DNA from: Methanosaeta sp. PtaU1.Bin060
Lineage (GTDB): Archaea; Halobacteriota; Methanosarcinia; Methanotrichales; Methanotrichaceae
Reading direction: 5' to 3'
Assembly (NCBI GenBank): GCA_002067365.1
Contig: MVRK01000050.1
Coordinates: 1-32,011 of the forward strand
DNA: 32,011 bases
Position numbers and translations under genes: made by a program. The first letter of the stretch is position 1; every line of letters starts with the position of its first letter. Positions 7,696-16,052 of this stretch are shown here, piece after piece. The notes beneath the pieces were generated by a model. That model made no database searches. It was not told the DNA's origin and saw nothing but the letters and a program-made list of their open reading frames with translations.

Positions 7696-8727
7696 TCAAT
7701 GCGCCATTTCCAGAATCTTCTCGTATCGCTGCACGATTCGCTCCATTATGTCCATATCGTAGGGCTGGTGGGTTGGGACCTTTATCTCGGCCTCGGCCTC
7801 GATGTAGTCCGGAAGAGCCGTCAGGCCGTCGTTCTGGACTGAGATCCTCAGATCCCGGGCTATTTCCTCGATCATGGGGGTAAGTGGTCTGATGGGCCGC
7901 GCGCTATGAGCCTGCTCTCTGTATCTCTGCAGGAGTGCGTCGATCTCCGCTGCCAGAGGCTCGATCTCCCCTGAGCCAGCAGCCACGCAGATGCGCTCGG
8001 CGCTCTCCTTGAGCTGCGAGAGGGTGCGCACGCTGGCCTCAAGCATCTCGCCCTGAAAGTGCTCGCGCACCCGTTCGGAGTATCCGGGAGCAAGTACCAG
8101 AAGATCGATCTCCTTCAGATGCTCCAGATCGTCCGCCTCGGGGCGATAGGGGTTTACCACGAGGAAGTCCAGGCCGAGCCGCAGCGCCAGGCTCTTGTAC
8201 ATCGGAGTGACGCCGATGAGCTTTTTGTCCTTCAGGATGGCCTTTCTGATGGCCTCGGGCCTCTCGGATGCGAGGCCGAAGTAATCGGCAAAGGCCTTCG
8301 TTGTCGTGAGGAGCTTTGTTCTTCCCTGTTTGGTGGCATTTATGAGACCACGCTTCTCCAGCTCTTTTACGTGGGCGTAGCTCTTGTTGCCCCTGACCTC
8401 CACCAGCTCGCTCTGGCGGATAGGCTGGCGGTAGGCGATGATCGCCAGAGTCCTGATGAGAGGTGCCTCGATCTCCCTCGGCGCTATCGAGAGAACCTCC
8501 TGGCCGAGGCCGAACCTGACCTGCATGACGTATCCGTCACCAATGCGTTTGATCTCGATGCCCGAGTCGCTGCGGGAATACTCGGCTGCCAGATCGCCTG
8601 CGATGGCTTCGACTCGCTCTTCCGAGAGAGACGAGAGGGCCGCCAGCTCCTTCGAGGAGAGGATTCTTCCAGCGGCAAAGAGGGCAGCCTCGATGATTGC
8701 TTTGGATTCCAGGTCTTGAGTCGACAA
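7696..8727 (-). CDS. scpB: ScpB-like chromosome segregation protein with extra C-terminal region
   Basis: 343 aa from TTG 8727, which has GGAGGT about 10 bases upstream; the longer open frame to 8817 is low in conservation and overlaps the divergent promoter. Residues 1 to about 175 are ScpB: the winged-helix segments KAIIEAALFAAGRILSSKELA and PLIRTLAIIAYRQPIRQSELVEVRG are classic. ScpB with ScpA forms the kleisin part of the SMC complex that organises chromosomes. The remaining ~170 residues (from about GVTPMYKSLALRLGLDFLVV through LDALLQRYREQ) are not part of bacterial ScpB (about 190 aa). They look helical with one alpha/beta patch, and I do not recognise them. No scpA or smc lies in this window. 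Confidence 0.82.
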   Translation of the reverse strand: MSTQDLESKAIIEAALFAAGRILSSKELAALSSLSEERVEAIAGDLAAEYSRSDSGIEIKRIGDGYVMQVRFGLGQEVLSIAPREIEAPLIRTLAIIAYRQPIRQSELVEVRGNKSYAHVKELEKRGLINATKQGRTKLLTTTKAFADYFGLASERPEAIRKAILKDKKLIGVTPMYKSLALRLGLDFLVVNPYRPEADDLEHLKEIDLLVLAPGYSERVREHFQGEMLEASVRTLSQLKESAERICVAAGSGEIEPLAAEIDALLQRYREQAHSARPIRPLTPMIEEIARDLRISVQNDGLTALPDYIEAEAEIKVPTHQPYDMDIMERIVQRYEKILEMAH

Positions 8728-8862
8728 GATGGGCGAAACCTCCGGATAGTGAGGAGATATGCGGGCTGCAGTATTTAAATGCTTACGAGTCCCGAGAGGG
8801 CCTGCGGGCAGGGCCACGGAGGCCTATCACGGCCTTCAATCACCTCCATGGCCACCCTCCCA

Positions 8863-8874
8863 TAAACTTATCTG
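8863..8874 (+). promoter_or_regulatory. TATA-like element for the helical protein gene
   Basis: CATAAACTTATC lies about 40 bases upstream of the TTG start at 8909, in a divergent intergenic region. A second AT-rich element (GTATTTAAATG, about 8771-8782) lies about 50 bases before the scpB start on the other strand. Confidence 0.35.
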
Positions 8875-8908
8875 CGATACGATTTCAAACGTCAATGGTG
8901 GATTTCCA

Positions 8909-9478
8909 TTGATTGAAGAGTTCAGCAAGATGCCCTTCGACGAGAAGGTGGCATTCCTGGTGGAGAACCTGAGAAACCTGCCCGACGACCTGGCAGACGA
9001 GGGGGCAAAGATCCTTGTTGAGGCGGGGGAGACTGAGTACGCAGTCGTCCTCGCGAGGGAGAAGGGCATGATCGACAGGGCTCTCCAGATCCTCGTCGAT
9101 GCCCGAGACTATCTCTGGGCTGCCTTGATAGCGAAGAACTCTGGCAGGGTCGAGGAATCCGAGAAGCTCTACAGGGAAGGACTGGCTTACTACATCGATA
9201 TGGAGATGTTCGGCAGAGCCCTCAGTGCCGCCACTGCTCTGAGGCTGCCTGAGGAGGAGATAGATGCTCTCTTCCAGAAGGGCATCGAGGTCGAGAGCAG
9301 GGGCGTGAGCCTTGAGGCCAGTCGAAACATGATCGAGTGCACCATGGAGTCCCTGGAGATCGCCCTCCTCGGCAGGGATGACGAGCTATCCATGCAGGTC
9401 ATGGACGCAGTGAAGGAAATGAGAAACAGGAACGAAGAGAGGGCTGAAGAGCACAATGATGAGACGAAGAGCGAATAG
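8909..9478 (+). CDS. Helical-repeat protein of unknown function
   Basis: 189 aa from TTG 8909 (GGTGGA about 6 bases upstream); ATG 8930 is the alternative. The longest frame, from 8759, reads through the promoter region and is unlikely to be translated there. The protein is almost wholly alpha-helical and acidic, with successive helix pairs such as GAKILVEAGETEYAVVLARE, RALQILVDARDYLWAALIAK and RVEESEKLYREGLAYYIDME, which look like TPR-type solenoid repeats. The C-terminal ~25 residues are charged and probably disordered. No signal peptide or membrane segment. It is divergent from scpB, with no operon partner. I do not recognise a named family; a scaffold role is only a guess. Confidence 0.7.
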   Translation: MIEEFSKMPFDEKVAFLVENLRNLPDDLADEGAKILVEAGETEYAVVLAREKGMIDRALQILVDARDYLWAALIAKNSGRVEESEKLYREGLAYYIDMEMFGRALSAATALRLPEEEIDALFQKGIEVESRGVSLEASRNMIECTMESLEIALLGRDDELSMQVMDAVKEMRNRNEERAEEHNDETKSE

Positions 9479-9561
9479 CCTGCATGAAGCTGATACTGAA
9501 GCGAGGATGAGAGCAGGCACATCAGCGTCAAGCTTCATGTCCCACTCAGATCATGCCCAAC

Positions 9562-10479
9562 TCACTCGTCCCTGTGCCTGATATCAAGCTTCATAAGATC
9601 TTCTGCTACTATAGTATTCTTGAAGACCGCCCTCGCATCCATCAAGAGGGGCGATGTGTCCTTGGAATAGCGGGAGCTGATGTGAGTTAGGACGAGCTGC
9701 TCGACTCCAGCTCTGCTGGCAACCTCTGCGGCCTCGCCCGATGTGCTGTGCTTCGTCTCCCTGGCCCACTCCGCCATCTCATTTGCGAGGGCAGCGTCGT
9801 GAATGAGCAGATCTGCGCCACGGCTTGCCACCTCCACAGCCCAGCAGGGCCGCGTGTCTCCTGTGTAGACTATTTTCCTCCCTGATCTTGGCGGGCCCAT
9901 GACCTCTTCAGGGCGAACCGTCCTGCCATTCACCTCCACGCTCAGGCCGTGCTGAAGCCTCCCGAAGAGAGGACCAGCGGGAACGCCCAGGGAGAGCGCC
10001 GCTTCGCGATCGAACCTTCCCAAGCGCTGATCTTCTTTCAGACAGTACCCGAGGCTTGGCACGCTGTGCTGGGTCTCGATGGCCACCACCTGATAGCCAT
10101 CCATCCGGATAACATCGCCCGGCTCAAGCTCAACTGCCCTGACATCGAAGTCTCTGGAGAAGTAGCAGACGGAGCTGAAGCTCTCCACAAGCCTGACGGT
10201 CTTCGGGGGGCCTGCGATGATCAGAGGCACCTCTCTTCCCTGAAAGGCCATAGTCTCCAGGAGCCCCGGTATGCCGAGTATGTGATCTGCGTGCAGATGT
10301 GTGAGGAAGATGCAATTCAGGCGCATCATGCCTGTCTTGGCACGCATCATCTGCCTCTGTGTCCCTTCGCCGCAGTCTAGGAGCACCATCTCGCCCTCTC
10401 TGTTGACCAGGATCGCCGAAGGGTTCCTCTCAGGAGTCGGCAGCGATCCGGCAGTGCCAAGAAACGTCACACTGAGCAT
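9562..10479 (-). CDS. rnz: Ribonuclease Z (tRNA 3' endonuclease)
   Basis: 305 aa, the short RNase Z form. The metallo-beta-lactamase motif THLHADH (H61, H63, D65, H66) binds the two catalytic zinc ions. FLGTAGSLPTPERNPSAI at the N-terminus, GDTRPC and THISSRY near the C-terminus are family signatures. It cuts tRNA precursors after the discriminator base to expose the CCA-addition site. The gene stands alone, convergent with its left neighbour. RNase P protein subunits, which process the other tRNA end, are encoded about 20 kb away at 29.6-30.8 kb. Confidence 0.94.
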   Translation of the reverse strand: MLSVTFLGTAGSLPTPERNPSAILVNREGEMVLLDCGEGTQRQMMRAKTGMMRLNCIFLTHLHADHILGIPGLLETMAFQGREVPLIIAGPPKTVRLVESFSSVCYFSRDFDVRAVELEPGDVIRMDGYQVVAIETQHSVPSLGYCLKEDQRLGRFDREAALSLGVPAGPLFGRLQHGLSVEVNGRTVRPEEVMGPPRSGRKIVYTGDTRPCWAVEVASRGADLLIHDAALANEMAEWARETKHSTSGEAAEVASRAGVEQLVLTHISSRYSKDTSPLLMDARAVFKNTIVAEDLMKLDIRHRDE

Positions 10480-10703
10480 CTATTAGCCACATCCTCCGTG
10501 GGAGCCGAAAGAAGTCTCCATCCATATCAGCCTTTTCGTGAAATTCAGCCCTTCGGCAACATGGGCCCGGAAAACAGTTCTCGGATCCATTTGCTCAGAC
10601 ATATGTGAGGCTATGGGGAGGAAATCCAAAAGTTTTTTAACAACGGAACACAAAACACTTACAGCACTAGCAATGTTCAGGTGCTGGATGTAGGAGGAAG
10701 TAT
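10480..10703. other. Divergent intergenic region
   Basis: 224 bases between the rnz start and the large secreted protein. It contains an AT-rich stretch (AAAAGTTTTTTAACAACGG, about 10629-10647) that could hold the promoter of the secreted protein, leaving a leader of roughly 50 bases. No ORF with an SD is seen. Confidence 0.4.
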
Positions 10704-13700
10704 ATGAAGATCTCGTCAGGTATGCCTATTTTGATGATAATGGCTATGACAGCGTGGGTCACAGGGGCCTGCGCTCTGGATTACAGCTTTGGAGTTCAGA
10801 ACGACGAATATACGTTAACGCACGAATCACATATCGGTTTTGAAAGTGATTATTATCACGATTACAGTACATCAACCAGCAGCAACGGAGATACTGCCAC
10901 TGCATATTATGGTATAACCGATAACACAGGGTTATTTACTGCTGATGTATATGGAGTTGGAGACGGTCTGTCATATGCCAAAGCATGGGTTGAACTGAAT
11001 GTGCCTGGAGCAGATCACATCATCGCAGGTGCCTGGTCATCAAGCCACAATGGGCAAATGGCCGAGGTCTCTACAGAGGTCTTCGATGGCGGCCTTTTGA
11101 ACTACTATGCGGAAGCCTACGCCGACTCGGACCTCGCCAATGCCACGCAGAGCTTCGACCAGGTATACGGCCAGGATATCACCATCAAGAATAGCGCATA
11201 TAACTCAGAGAATGACAGAGTGAATGTGAGCACTGAGGCCTTCAACGGCGTCATCAACGAGTACAGCAGCAGCGCCAGTGCCTACTCAGATAGAGTCAAA
11301 GCCTACCAGAACATCGCTGGTGGCATCACCGGGAACTTGGGCGGCCCCAACGCGATCCTGATCAGGTCCAACGCCTCAAACTCCGCAAATGCGATTGGCT
11401 GGGCCAAGACCGGCCTTTACATCGAAAACGGGAACATCGTGAGCGCCTCAGGGAATGCCACCTCCGACAAAACGAACGTCTATGCAGATAACTGGGCGAA
11501 TGATGCCTCAGGCGAGAGCATCCAGGCAGGATGGTTCGCCAGCCAGGGCGACCCCATAGAGAACAATTTCTCGGCGATGGGCGGAATCGGAGTGGAGAAC
11601 GGCGTCTACGCAGGTCGCTCTGCCGCTGAATATACCTACGGCCCCCGCTCGCAAGGCGAGGCGAGCGGCGTGCAGGTCATCACTGAGGCCCAAGGAACCG
11701 AGATTTCATTCGGGGCAGAGGGCATGAGCCGCTCTGACGGAGCCCTTAGTATGGACGCCAACGTCACAGGTCGTCTGGTCAACGGCATTGTGACCGACTT
11801 CTGCCTGACCAATGCCACTGCCTCAGCCACAAATGTCACCTCGGGCATCACCAGCGGCTCGGAATCCCTGCTCATGGGAGATACAGTGCAGCTCGATACG
11901 TCCGCGTGGAACGTCGAAGGCGATGTGGCCAAGGGAACGACCGATGCAGATGTCCTGGCCACTGTGAAGAGCTATAACAGCAGTGCCCGAAGCGAGATCA
12001 CTGCATCCAAAATCCACACCGCCCAGGTCTACGAGAACGCCACAGAAGTCTCGGGAACATATATCCTCTCCACCTGGGAGGCGAGCAATGCTTATGGCGG
12101 GACCCTCTCAGGCCAGATGATGGCTCGTGGTGGAGTTAGTCTCTGGGAGGAGAAGTTCACCAGCGCGATCACCAACGCCGCTGTGCGCAGCGTGGCCTCC
12201 AGGCAGATCATGAATGTCACAGGCGCTAACCCGCAATGGCTGTATGTGGACACCCAGTGGAACGCGAATATCGAAGGCCAGGGGATAAATGGATATGCGG
12301 GGGTTATTGACTCGCCCGGACCCCGTCTTGGATATCTGAAATTCGATTCCACTCAGACGGTGAATCCCACCGAGGTCGATGCATCGACCTTGTGGAGCGC
12401 TGCTTCTTACAATACCGGCATAACCCATATGGATTGGGCGGCCACGGACCGAAGGGGTGACTACGCCTATCTCGGGGCTGGTGGCCAGGAGGCCATAATC
12501 AACGGCAGCACCAACCTCGTGGCAGGCATTATCAGTGCAGCAGGCACCTCTAAGGTAAATGGAACTGGAAGATTATTACAATTCTATGATGGGGCATGGG
12601 ATTTCAGAGGTGAATCTGCTTTCATATCATCCCTGATAGACTCCTCTGCATCCGTATGGAACACCCTCAATTCCAGCAACAATGCTGTGGCCACAGTCTA
12701 TGGAGCCCAGGTATCTGAAGACTACCTTCAGGGAAAGATCAGTGGAACAGATGATTTATTCAGAACAGAGAGCTATGCCTGGTACAATAATGGTCAAGTC
12801 TCTGCGATCAATAGCCTGTATGGGTCGGCCAATCCCACCAACTTCAGCATCAGCCGTGGAGCATCGGCAGTGCCGACTGGCGTTCAGAGCTCAGAGTCTG
12901 TCGAGTTCAATGCCACAACCTTCTATGGTTCTGCAGATGCGTATAACTCCAGGGTGTACCATGCGGAGGCGAATGTGAGCAGCCTTCCTGGTGTCACGAC
13001 CTCGACATATGCCAAGTACACTGATACCGTCGCGGCATCGAATACAGCAGTCTCCGCCTCTCAGAGCAACTTCGAAGCAACTGGAAACCTCTCCGCAGGA
13101 GGCTTCGCCGAGCAATCCTCTGGCGACCTGTATGCCAGCTCTCTTGCCACAATTGAGGGAGCGACCCTTACCACCTCCTCCTCGAGCTTCGGCACAGATG
13201 TCTATGGGACAGCCACCGCATCCCAGAACATCAAGGCCGAGGGCGATGAGGTCCAGCTCGACTGGAGCGCAAGGGATACCGTGGGAGACAGCGCCATTGG
13301 CAGAACAGTGATACGCGATACCTACGACTGGAATAACATAAATGCCTATGCCAAAGCTGTGGGCAAGGGCGTGCAAAGTGCCACAGTCTCGGAGAACGTG
13401 GACCTCTTTGCAGCATTATTCGACAGCACCATCATTAGCAGGAACGCCAGGAAGGACTATGCCACTGTCGCTCTGAAGGATATTGGTGGCTGGGGGGCCT
13501 ATGTCAAGTACAGCCAGTCGGCTACATCCACACAGAAAGCTGCCAGCGCCTCCCAGACGATCAAAAGCACTGCCGCCAGCCCATCCCAAGGGTCCTTTGA
13601 GGTATATGCCGGAGCGGCTCAGACGACGGACGATTTTGCCAACCAGGCTGCGACTGCGGACGGATTGGTGTACAACGGATATTACGTCACATCCTCTTCA

Positions 13701-14459
13701 ACGGCGAAGAGCGATGCCAGCGGCGCGACAGCCACTCAAACTTTGAAGGCGAATAGCTTCGATTCCATCGCGAATATGGCGACAGCAGGACGGGGGGACT
13801 TCGTTTCAAGAGACTATTTCAGCAACTTCACAGCCTTCTCCGGAACTGCCATGACCAAAGGTACGGCCTTCTCCTCCACTGTGGCGGGCAGTGCCCTCTG
13901 GTCCCGCAGGGCCCCCTTGATCTTGACAGCGACTGCCAGTCAGTCAGTGACGGCTGACGCCAGCGGCGCATCAGGCGTGATAGATATCAACCGCGGTGCA
14001 TACTACAACTACAGCACCACCACAGGCGAGTGGGCAGGCGCGGCAGAGTCCGATGTGACGATCACCAAAGGCAAGATCAACAGCCTCAGCGACAGCGCGA
14101 CGGCCAAGGAGGACAGCGCATCTGTCAAATCTGTGAAGTTCAATGTCCAGGGTGACACCATCAAGAGGCTGTTCAATACCTACAGCGAGTCAGGAAAGCT
14201 CTGGATGTGGACCAACGTCACTGGCTCTGCCACTGTCTTAGCCACGCTCACTGACTCCTCCTATACGGCCTCTGCCACGCCAAATGCTCTGAGCCTGAGC
14301 GGAAAGTGGACTGCCATTGGCACGACCGAGAAGAATGGCCTCGCCCGTTCCATCAATTATCCGACAGACAAGACTGTCTTTAATGTCTGGGGAACAGGAA
14401 CGCACAGGAACATCGTCGATTCCGGCAAGGTGACCAAAACTACACAGAGCATTTCCTAG
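10704..14459 (+). CDS. Large secreted Asn/Ser/Thr/Ala-rich repeat protein
   Basis: 1251 aa. ATG 10704 follows a strong SD (AGGAGGA, 10692-10698). An N-terminal signal peptide (MPILMIMAMTAWVTGACA, cleavage near ACA-LDYS) precedes a very long Ala/Ser/Thr/Asn/Gly-rich chain with many N-x-S/T sequons and a beta-strand-like rhythm. Internal duplication is visible: GDTVQLDTSAWNVEGDVAKG starts at residue 392 and GDEVQLDWSARDTVGDSAIG at 847, with similarity continuing for about 50 residues. Shorter motifs such as TASQSVTA, ASQNIKAEG and SASQTIKS recur every 50-100 residues. No C-terminal helix or sorting signal is seen, so it is either released or held non-covalently in the cell envelope or sheath. 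Beta-helix adhesin or sheath component are guesses; I do not recognise a family. A hairpin with T7 follows. Confidence 0.85.
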   Translation: MKISSGMPILMIMAMTAWVTGACALDYSFGVQNDEYTLTHESHIGFESDYYHDYSTSTSSNGDTATAYYGITDNTGLFTADVYGVGDGLSYAKAWVELNVPGADHIIAGAWSSSHNGQMAEVSTEVFDGGLLNYYAEAYADSDLANATQSFDQVYGQDITIKNSAYNSENDRVNVSTEAFNGVINEYSSSASAYSDRVKAYQNIAGGITGNLGGPNAILIRSNASNSANAIGWAKTGLYIENGNIVSASGNATSDKTNVYADNWANDASGESIQAGWFASQGDPIENNFSAMGGIGVENGVYAGRSAAEYTYGPRSQGEASGVQVITEAQGTEISFGAEGMSRSDGALSMDANVTGRLVNGIVTDFCLTNATASATNVTSGITSGSESLLMGDTVQLDTSAWNVEGDVAKGTTDADVLATVKSYNSSARSEITASKIHTAQVYENATEVSGTYILSTWEASNAYGGTLSGQMMARGGVSLWEEKFTSAITNAAVRSVASRQIMNVTGANPQWLYVDTQWNANIEGQGINGYAGVIDSPGPRLGYLKFDSTQTVNPTEVDASTLWSAASYNTGITHMDWAATDRRGDYAYLGAGGQEAIINGSTNLVAGIISAAGTSKVNGTGRLLQFYDGAWDFRGESAFISSLIDSSASVWNTLNSSNNAVATVYGAQVSEDYLQGKISGTDDLFRTESYAWYNNGQVSAINSLYGSANPTNFSISRGASAVPTGVQSSESVEFNATTFYGSADAYNSRVYHAEANVSSLPGVTTSTYAKYTDTVAASNTAVSASQSNFEATGNLSAGGFAEQSSGDLYASSLATIEGATLTTSSSSFGTDVYGTATASQNIKAEGDEVQLDWSARDTVGDSAIGRTVIRDTYDWNNINAYAKAVGKGVQSATVSENVDLFAALFDSTIISRNARKDYATVALKDIGGWGAYVKYSQSATSTQKAASASQTIKSTAASPSQGSFEVYAGAAQTTDDFANQAATADGLVYNGYYVTSSSTAKSDASGATATQTLKANSFDSIANMATAGRGDFVSRDYFSNFTAFSGTAMTKGTAFSSTVAGSALWSRRAPLILTATASQSVTADASGASGVIDINRGAYYNYSTTTGEWAGAAESDVTITKGKINSLSDSATAKEDSASVKSVKFNVQGDTIKRLFNTYSESGKLWMWTNVTGSATVLATLTDSSYTASATPNALSLSGKWTAIGTTEKNGLARSINYPTDKTVFNVWGTGTHRNIVDSGKVTKTTQSIS

Positions 14460-14489
14460 AAGAGCAGGGTCGAGGATGAACTCCTGAAA

Positions 14490-14517
14490 ATGGGGCTTCA
14501 TCCCCATATCTTTTTTT
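14490..14517 (+). terminator. Hairpin and T7 terminator of the large secreted protein
   Basis: ATGGGG (14490-14495) pairs with CCCCAT (14502-14507) around a 6-base loop, followed by ATC and seven T (14511-14517), 31 bases after the stop codon. Confidence 0.65.
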
Positions 14518-14528
14518 GCGATTTGAGT

Positions 14529-14569
14529 GATTGATAGGATTTCGTCGTGGCCGACGATTGATAGGATTT
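14529..14569. repeat. Two 14-base direct repeats GATTGATAGGATTT
   Basis: Exact copies at 14529-14542 and 14556-14569 with a 13-base spacer that contains GTCG-TGGC-CGAC, a small inverted repeat. They lie in the 345-base convergent gap between the large secreted protein and cbiO. Confidence 0.7.
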
Positions 14570-14650
14570 ATGGCGGACATCTCAATCTTGCCGCTGCCCG
14601 GTAAATCCGATGGCCGTAAAAGAGACTTGAGATATTTTCCTTTGGGAGAT

Positions 14651-14698
14651 CCTAGAGCGAGGGCGTGCTCATAATCCTGAACACGCCCACGCTCTTGG
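14651..14698. repeat. Long imperfect inverted repeat
   Basis: AGAGCG-A-GGGCGTG (14654-14667) pairs with CACGCCC-A-CGCTCT (14682-14695), leaving one A-A mismatch and a 14-base loop; CC/GG pairs extend it outward past a T-T mismatch. On the plus strand it is followed by GGGTTTTC. It could be a further terminator or part of a small RNA. The rest of the 14460-14804 gap is AT-rich, with TATTTTACTT twice (14739-14748 and 14759-14768). Confidence 0.55.
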
Positions 14699-14804
14699 GT
14701 TTTCTGAATGGACGCATGGAATACAGATCATTCCACTGTATTTTACTTCAAACAAGTATATTTTACTTAAATATTTCGGTCGATTCGTTGCGGGTCGCGT
14801 GAGG

Positions 14805-16046
14805 TCATTGAGCCATCCCTGCATGTTCCATGGAATATTTCGGGCCTGATGCTTCCTGTTTCTTCGAATCTGCTCTCGAACCAGCAGGAGGCTCAAGCTT
14901 GACTGCCTCAATTCTTGATCCCGACTCCTCGCCATATCCCCGAATCCTTCGCAATGAGTGATCCACCATTCCGCCTGATGTCATTATCAGAGAATTCTTG
15001 CCCGTCAGGGCCTTGAGGATGCACTTGTCTATTACGCCGTAGGTGAAGTCCAGGGATATCCCGACTTGCTCTGCCAGAACCTTGGCGCTCGTCCCCATGG
15101 CACCAGCATAACTTATGTCTGCCTCGTCAAGAATGCCCTTGATCTCATCAGGGCCTACCTTATCCACATCTGCGATGTGAATTGTGCCTGTGGCCCCTCT
15201 GGATATCGTCCCGCGGCTTCTGGCCTCCACGAGATCTGTAAGCTCGAGGACATTTCTCGGCGGATTAGATCCGTTCAGCAAACCTCGGCCGACAAGCTCT
15301 TTGTAGATGTCCACCACAATTGGCAGCTTTAGCCTGGCTCTCCTGATCAGCTCAGAGTCTTTGAAGACCTCCTGTCCTGTGCCTCGGCAGAGGACCCCGC
15401 CGTTCTCCATGAGGATTACCTCATCCGCCCAGCGGTAGGCCAGCTCCACATCATGTGTGGAGATGATGATGGTCTTTCCCCCACAGTTAAGCTCGTCCAG
15501 CATATCCATAATCTCTTCAGAGCTGGCCGGGTCGAGGTTGGATGTTGGCTCGTCCAGAACCATCACCTCAGGCTCCATCGCCAGAATGCCGGCTATTGCC
15601 ACCCTCTTCTTCTCGCCGCCGCTGAGGTGGTGAGGAGGACGGCGCTCATATCCCAAGAGGCCAACGTAGGCCAGGGCATAACCCACATACCTTTTCACTT
15701 TTTCTTCAGGATATCCCAGGTTCACAGGACCGAAGGCCACATCCTGGTAAACCGTCGGGGCGAAGATCTGGTCGTCCGAGTTCTGGAAGACCATGCCAAC
15801 TTTGCGCCTTATCTCTCTCAAGGAGGCGGAATCATATCTCAGAGATTGCCCATGAAAGAGAACTTCTCCGGTGGTTGGCCTGAGGATGCCGTTGAACATG
15901 AGCATGAGAGTGGATTTTCCTGCCCCATTGGGACCGACCAGGGCGATTTTGCGGCCCTCATCGAGCGATATGCTCACGCCCCTCATGGCCTCTATCCCAT
16001 CCCCATATGAGTAGCTAACATCTCTGGTCTCAATGATGAATGTCAT
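14805..16046 (-). CDS. cbiO: Cobalt ECF importer ATPase CbiO with long C-terminal extension
   Basis: 413 aa, against about 270 usual for CbiO. Residues 1 to about 240 are an ECF-type ATPase: Walker A GPNGAGKST (38-46), Q-loop GMVFQNSDDQIFAPTVYQDVAFGP, signature HLSGGEKKRVAIA, Walker B VMVLDEPTSNLDP and STHDVELAYRWAD. A tail of about 140 residues follows, with an ordered part around AMGTSAKVLAEQVGISLDF and LIMTSGGMVDHSLRRI, then a low-complexity end. I recall comparable extended ATPases in other methanogens but know of no function for the extension; a regulatory or metal-sensing domain is possible. It is the last gene of cbiM-N-Q-O, 6 bases after cbiQ, and energises uptake at the inner face of the membrane. 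Confidence 0.9.
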   Translation of the reverse strand: MTFIIETRDVSYSYGDGIEAMRGVSISLDEGRKIALVGPNGAGKSTLMLMFNGILRPTTGEVLFHGQSLRYDSASLREIRRKVGMVFQNSDDQIFAPTVYQDVAFGPVNLGYPEEKVKRYVGYALAYVGLLGYERRPPHHLSGGEKKRVAIAGILAMEPEVMVLDEPTSNLDPASSEEIMDMLDELNCGGKTIIISTHDVELAYRWADEVILMENGGVLCRGTGQEVFKDSELIRRARLKLPIVVDIYKELVGRGLLNGSNPPRNVLELTDLVEARSRGTISRGATGTIHIADVDKVGPDEIKGILDEADISYAGAMGTSAKVLAEQVGISLDFTYGVIDKCILKALTGKNSLIMTSGGMVDHSLRRIRGYGEESGSRIEAVKLEPPAGSRADSKKQEASGPKYSMEHAGMAQ

Positions 16047-16052
16047 GTGTCC

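Noticed and set aside
8059-8778. 239-aa plus-strand ORF opposite scpB
   Set aside because: Antisense shadow; the opposite strand encodes clear ScpB segments with an SD.
9483-9539. CATGAAGCT/AGCTTCATG inverted repeat
   Set aside because: Loop of about 39 bases in a convergent gap and no T-run; a third AGCTTCAT lies inside rnz, so it is probably chance.
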